Translations under genes and position numbers: made by a program | Shown here: piece by piece, positions 14,028 to 16,795 of the stretch | Position numbering within the stretch: position 1 is the first letter of the stretch | How the letters are laid out: every line of letters begins with the position of its first letter | Notes under the pieces: model-generated | Told to the model about the DNA's origin: nothing | The model's input: only the letters and a program-made list of their open reading frames with translations | The model's database searches: none | Assembly (NCBI GenBank): GCA_030535815.1 | Contig: JAUNRD010000013.1 | Span: forward strand, 1 to 16,795 | Length of the DNA stretch: 16,795 nt | Reading direction: 5' to 3' | Source: Clostridia bacterium | GTDB taxonomy: Bacteria; Bacillota; Clostridia; CAKSNL01; HGM11501

Positions 14028-15416
14028 ATGAAAGGGATAAATACCTGGAGCTATTCTCCCTACAAACCGTTTTTATTCGAATCGGGATGTCCTTATGTTT
14101 CAAGAGTTGTCCCGCATGAAAATTCCATTCATTTTGAATGGTTTCCCGCAGTAGCCCCCTACACGGTTTACTGTCGTGAAATGAGTGTGGAAGACTTTAC
14201 AAAGCTTGGCGAAACAAACGAAACATACTTTGATATAGAAAACCTTAAAACGGAAACTGACTATGAATTTTATGTAACCTCAGGCGAAAATAAGAGCCGT
14301 ATCCGCCTTGCAAGATGCGGAAAGAGTGTTGGAACAGTTGTTAATTACCTTCATCCCGAGGACAGAGCATACAGCTTTTCGGGAAGGTATTTATGCTCTC
14401 CTTCTCTGCTTGTGCATCCCGACGGATACTATCTTGCATCAATGGACTTGTTTGCACCGGGACAGCCCCAGAACTTAACCCTTATTTTCCGTTCTGATGA
14501 CAAGGGTGAAACCTGGTATCACTATTCTGAACTTATGCCTTGCTACTGGGGTGAGCTTTTTTACCACAACGGGGACGTTTATATGATGGCATCCTCCACT
14601 GAATACGGAGATTTATTAATAGGAAAATCAACAGACGGCGGAAAAACCTGGGGAACACCCACGGTGTTGCTCCGGGGCTCATCAGATCCGACGGGAGCAG
14701 GAACACAGAAGGCCCCGATGACAACGGTTATTCATAACGGCAGAATATATCTTACCTGCGACTGGGGTGCCTGGTCATTTATTCCTTACCGTCATTCTCC
14801 TATGATCATAAGCTGTAAGGTGGACGATGATTTGCTTGTTTCTGAAAACTGGTCCATATCTGAGCCCTGTCCCATAAGCGAAGAATGGGAAGGTGTGGCT
14901 AAAGGCGTAAACGGCGGTGTACTGGAAGGAAACATCGTGGAAACTCCCGACGGTAAGCTTGCCGAAATTATGCGCTATGAGCTTATGGAAACTTCCGAGC
15001 CTAAATACGGACTTATTATGCGCTATAAGGTAAATGAAAATGATCCTGATGCGCCGGTGGAATTTGACAGAGTAATCAAATTCCCCGGCAACCGATCAAA
15101 GTTTATCATAAAGAGAGACAAAGTAAGCGGAAAGTATTATAGTCTTGCCAGCATAATATATGATGAAAATGAGCTAAGGGCAAGAAACTATCTGGCGCTT
15201 TTATCTTCGAGTGACCTCGATAACTGGGAAATCACCGCTGACCTGCTTGACTACCGGAATGATGATCCTTCAAAAGTAGGCTTTCAGTATGTGGACTTTG
15301 ATTTTGACGGAGATGATCTTATCTATCTTTCAAGAACATCAATAAACGGTGCAAATGACTATCACAATGCAAACTATTCAACATTCCACAGACTGAAGAA
15401 TTTCAGAAACCTCTGA
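14028..15416 (+). CDS. Sialidase/BNR-repeat family protein with N-terminal fibronectin III-like region, no signal peptide
   Basis: A 462-residue predicted beta-propeller glycosidase-like protein. Residues ~20-95 resemble a fibronectin type III domain (SIHFEWFPAVAPYTVYCRE, LKTETDYEFYVTSG). The propeller follows, with two Asp-box motifs of the S-x-D-x-G-x-T-W type: SDDKGETW (156-163) and STDGGKTW (201-208). GNIVETPDGKLAEIMRY further on is typical of propeller sialidase relatives, with a conserved glutamate. No signal peptide or membrane anchor is present, so it should act on imported oligosaccharides in the cytoplasm. Co-transcribed with the NanA/DapA-type aldolase, which would suit release of an acidic sugar followed by its cleavage. 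I cannot locate a full arginine triad with confidence, so sialic acid itself is not established as substrate. Confidence 0.78.
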   Translation: MKGINTWSYSPYKPFLFESGCPYVSRVVPHENSIHFEWFPAVAPYTVYCREMSVEDFTKLGETNETYFDIENLKTETDYEFYVTSGENKSRIRLARCGKSVGTVVNYLHPEDRAYSFSGRYLCSPSLLVHPDGYYLASMDLFAPGQPQNLTLIFRSDDKGETWYHYSELMPCYWGELFYHNGDVYMMASSTEYGDLLIGKSTDGGKTWGTPTVLLRGSSDPTGAGTQKAPMTTVIHNGRIYLTCDWGAWSFIPYRHSPMIISCKVDDDLLVSENWSISEPCPISEEWEGVAKGVNGGVLEGNIVETPDGKLAEIMRYELMETSEPKYGLIMRYKVNENDPDAPVEFDRVIKFPGNRSKFIIKRDKVSGKYYSLASIIYDENELRARNYLALLSSSDLDNWEITADLLDYRNDDPSKVGFQYVDFDFDGDDLIYLSRTSINGANDYHNANYSTFHRLKNFRNL

Positions 15417-15421
15417 TAAAA

Positions 15422-15449
15422 AAATAAACCGCCAACGGGCGGTTTATTT
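15422..15449. terminator. Bidirectional terminator between the sialidase-like gene and the DUF5050-like gene
   Basis: A perfect 12-bp stem (15422-15433 with 15438-15449) with a 4-base loop has an A run before it and a seven-T run at its end (15447-15453). It starts 6 bases after the plus-strand stop and ends 9 bases beyond the minus-strand stop. Confidence 0.9.
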
Positions 15450-15457
15450 TTTTATTC

Positions 15458-16795
15458 TTATTCTTCCATATCAACTGTAGTTTCGATGGATTCTTCGGGG
15501 AGAACCTCGGGTTCTTCTGCCACAGGCTCTTCAATGTTTTCTGCAGGAGCTTCCGAAGTTTCCTCGGAAACTGGTTCTTCTGCTGTTTCATCAGCAGGCT
15601 CTTCGTTTGAAGCTTCTGTGGAAGATTCGGTATCTTCCGGGAGTTCTTCTTCGTAGAGGGAGAAAAGCTCTTCGTACTGTTCAGTGAAGGTTATATCAAA
15701 TATTTTGTTTCCGTCAAGGTCACATACACCGATGTACTGAGTTCCGTCCGGATTAAATTCCATAGACATAAACTTATCGTGAGAGATTGCGGAGATACCG
15801 TAATTGGGAGCTGTTATTTTGGTTATGTCACTTCCGTCAAAATTCATGCTATATATACAATAGTCTGTTGCGTTGTGGAAGTAAATTCTGTTGCCGTATA
15901 TGTTGATTGCAGTTGCGTAAAGTCCGGTGTTGAAAGACTTGTCCTCTCCGGTGGTGAGGTCAAACTGACGAAGCTCATACTGGTTGAGCGCGTCAATATA
16001 GAAAAGAGAATTGTCAATAATAGTGGGGCAGGCCACGATAACTGATGAAATAACCACTTCTGCGCCGATTTCTTCGGAGGAACGTGTCTGTCCGTCTGCA
16101 AGGGGAGTTTCGGTAACTGCTTTATACGCATTCTCCATGGGAACTTTCATAAATGCTGTATTTAATCCGTCGGTGTAATAAAGGGTTTCACCGTCTATTA
16201 AGAAAGACGAACATAATACATCACAGAAAAGCTCGGGAGTTGAACCCTCCTGGAGTTTAGCTCTGTATATGCGGCTGGAGTTTCCGGAATATAAATCCTC
16301 GTATGTTTTGAGGTAGTAAATATAGCCGTCTGAAATCTGAGGAGAAGCTATAACATCTGAAAACAGTTCTACATCATTTACTCCGTCAACATATTTTTTG
16401 TAGGTATAAACGGTTTCAGGAGAATCTTCTGTAAATGTATATCCGAGATAGTAGATGTCGTTTTTGTAGTTGTTAATGTATACTGCAAAGTCTGTATCGT
16501 TTGCGAGGGTGCTTTCGCCGGTTTTAAGGTCGGTCTTATACATTTTGTAGTCAACGAAATTAACATGGTAAATAGTGCCGTCCTTTATCGTTGCAAAGCC
16601 CTGAGCATAAAGGTTGCCGGTTCCTTCGGTAGTAGAACTTCCGGAGTTGAAGGTTAAAACAAGCAATATTGCAGCTACTATAGCGATGCATAATGTTATT
16701 ATTCCTGCAATAAGTCCCTTTTTGGATTTTTTGGGAGCAAGCTTGTCTTTGATTTCTTCTACAACTTCTTTAACTTCTTCAACTTTTTCTTTAGC
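15458..16795 (-). CDS. Membrane-anchored DUF5050-like beta-propeller protein with acidic tail (5' end outside window)
   Basis: The frame stays open from the stop at 15458 to the right edge, so the N-terminus is missing; a TTG at 16666 is internal, not the start. The visible part opens with a charged, probably helical cytoplasmic stretch (AKEKVEEVKEVVEEIKDKL), a basic cluster PKKSKKG and one membrane helix (LIAGIITLCIAIVAAILLVL). Next come about 310 residues of repeated Y-F/Y-x-D-x-x-(aromatic) propeller-type units, such as GTIYHVNFVDYKMYKTDLKT and RIYFHNATDYCIYSMNFDGS, as in DUF5050/TolB-like proteins. The last ~75 residues are a Glu/Pro/Ser/Thr-rich tail (EEPADETAEEPVSEE). It is probably a type II membrane protein with the propeller outside. 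The function is unknown. Confidence 0.8.
   Translation of the reverse strand, partial: AKEKVEEVKEVVEEIKDKLAPKKSKKGLIAGIITLCIAIVAAILLVLTFNSGSSTTEGTGNLYAQGFATIKDGTIYHVNFVDYKMYKTDLKTGESTLANDTDFAVYINNYKNDIYYLGYTFTEDSPETVYTYKKYVDGVNDVELFSDVIASPQISDGYIYYLKTYEDLYSGNSSRIYRAKLQEGSTPELFCDVLCSSFLIDGETLYYTDGLNTAFMKVPMENAYKAVTETPLADGQTRSSEEIGAEVVISSVIVACPTIIDNSLFYIDALNQYELRQFDLTTGEDKSFNTGLYATAINIYGNRIYFHNATDYCIYSMNFDGSDITKITAPNYGISAISHDKFMSMEFNPDGTQYIGVCDLDGNKIFDITFTEQYEELFSLYEEELPEDTESSTEASNEEPADETAEEPVSEETSEAPAENIEEPVAEEPEVLPEESIETTVDMEE

Noticed and set aside
16664..16666. TTG at 16666 as the start of the DUF5050-like gene
   Set aside because: The frame continues upstream to the window edge through a membrane helix and a charged region, so this codon is internal.

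Overview
The window looks like a moderately A+T-rich Gram-positive (Firmicutes/Clostridia) genome, probably a gut or anaerobic clostridium. The reasons are strong AGGAGG-type ribosome binding sites, near-consensus sigma-A promoters, compact genes ended by strong hairpin-plus-T terminators, and families common in Clostridia (EutH, a Cthe_2159-like beta-helix fused to a copper-amine-oxidase-type stalk domain, a DUF5050-like membrane-anchored protein). This assignment is inference from gene content; no rRNA or tRNA is present.

Layout, left to right. (1) Bases 2-1834, plus strand: the C-terminal half of a MATE efflux transporter, a possible 25-residue ORF, and an ethanolamine permease-like eutH with no other eut gene in the window. 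(2) Bases 1838-5266: an AraC-type regulator (minus) diverges from a two-gene operon of a ceramidase-fold amidase-like protein and a DegT-type PLP aminotransferase. (3) Bases 5422-8186, plus: a second AraC-type regulator overlaps a ThuA-like gene, followed by a Gfo/Idh/MocA oxidoreductase. (4) Bases 8328-10100, plus: a secreted beta-helix carbohydrate-binding protein behind a perfect consensus promoter. (5) Bases 10156-12919, minus: a third AraC-type regulator, a diacylglycerol-kinase-family lipid kinase and a pectate-lyase/GH28-like beta-helix protein in one tight operon. (6) Bases 13081-15416, plus, diverging from block 5: a dihydrodipicolinate synthase/N-acetylneuraminate lyase-family aldolase and a cytoplasmic BNR/sialidase-like protein. 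(7) Bases 15458-16795, minus: a membrane-anchored DUF5050-like protein that runs off the right edge.

The region reads as a set of small, separately regulated catabolic modules, three of them each paired with its own AraC-family regulator, aimed at unusual sugars, sugar acids or amide-linked glycoconjugates. No dedicated sugar transporter is present, and all predicted hydrolases except the secreted beta-helix protein lack signal peptides, so substrates probably arrive through transporters encoded elsewhere. The best regulatory signal is a pair of 17-bp direct repeats exactly 21 bp apart that abuts the -35 box of the aldolase/sialidase-like operon, next to the divergent AraC gene. No CRISPR array, insertion sequence, phage gene, riboswitch or RNA gene was found. 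There is no gene-free stretch over 300 bases; the largest gaps (about 140-160 bases) are described as promoters and terminators.
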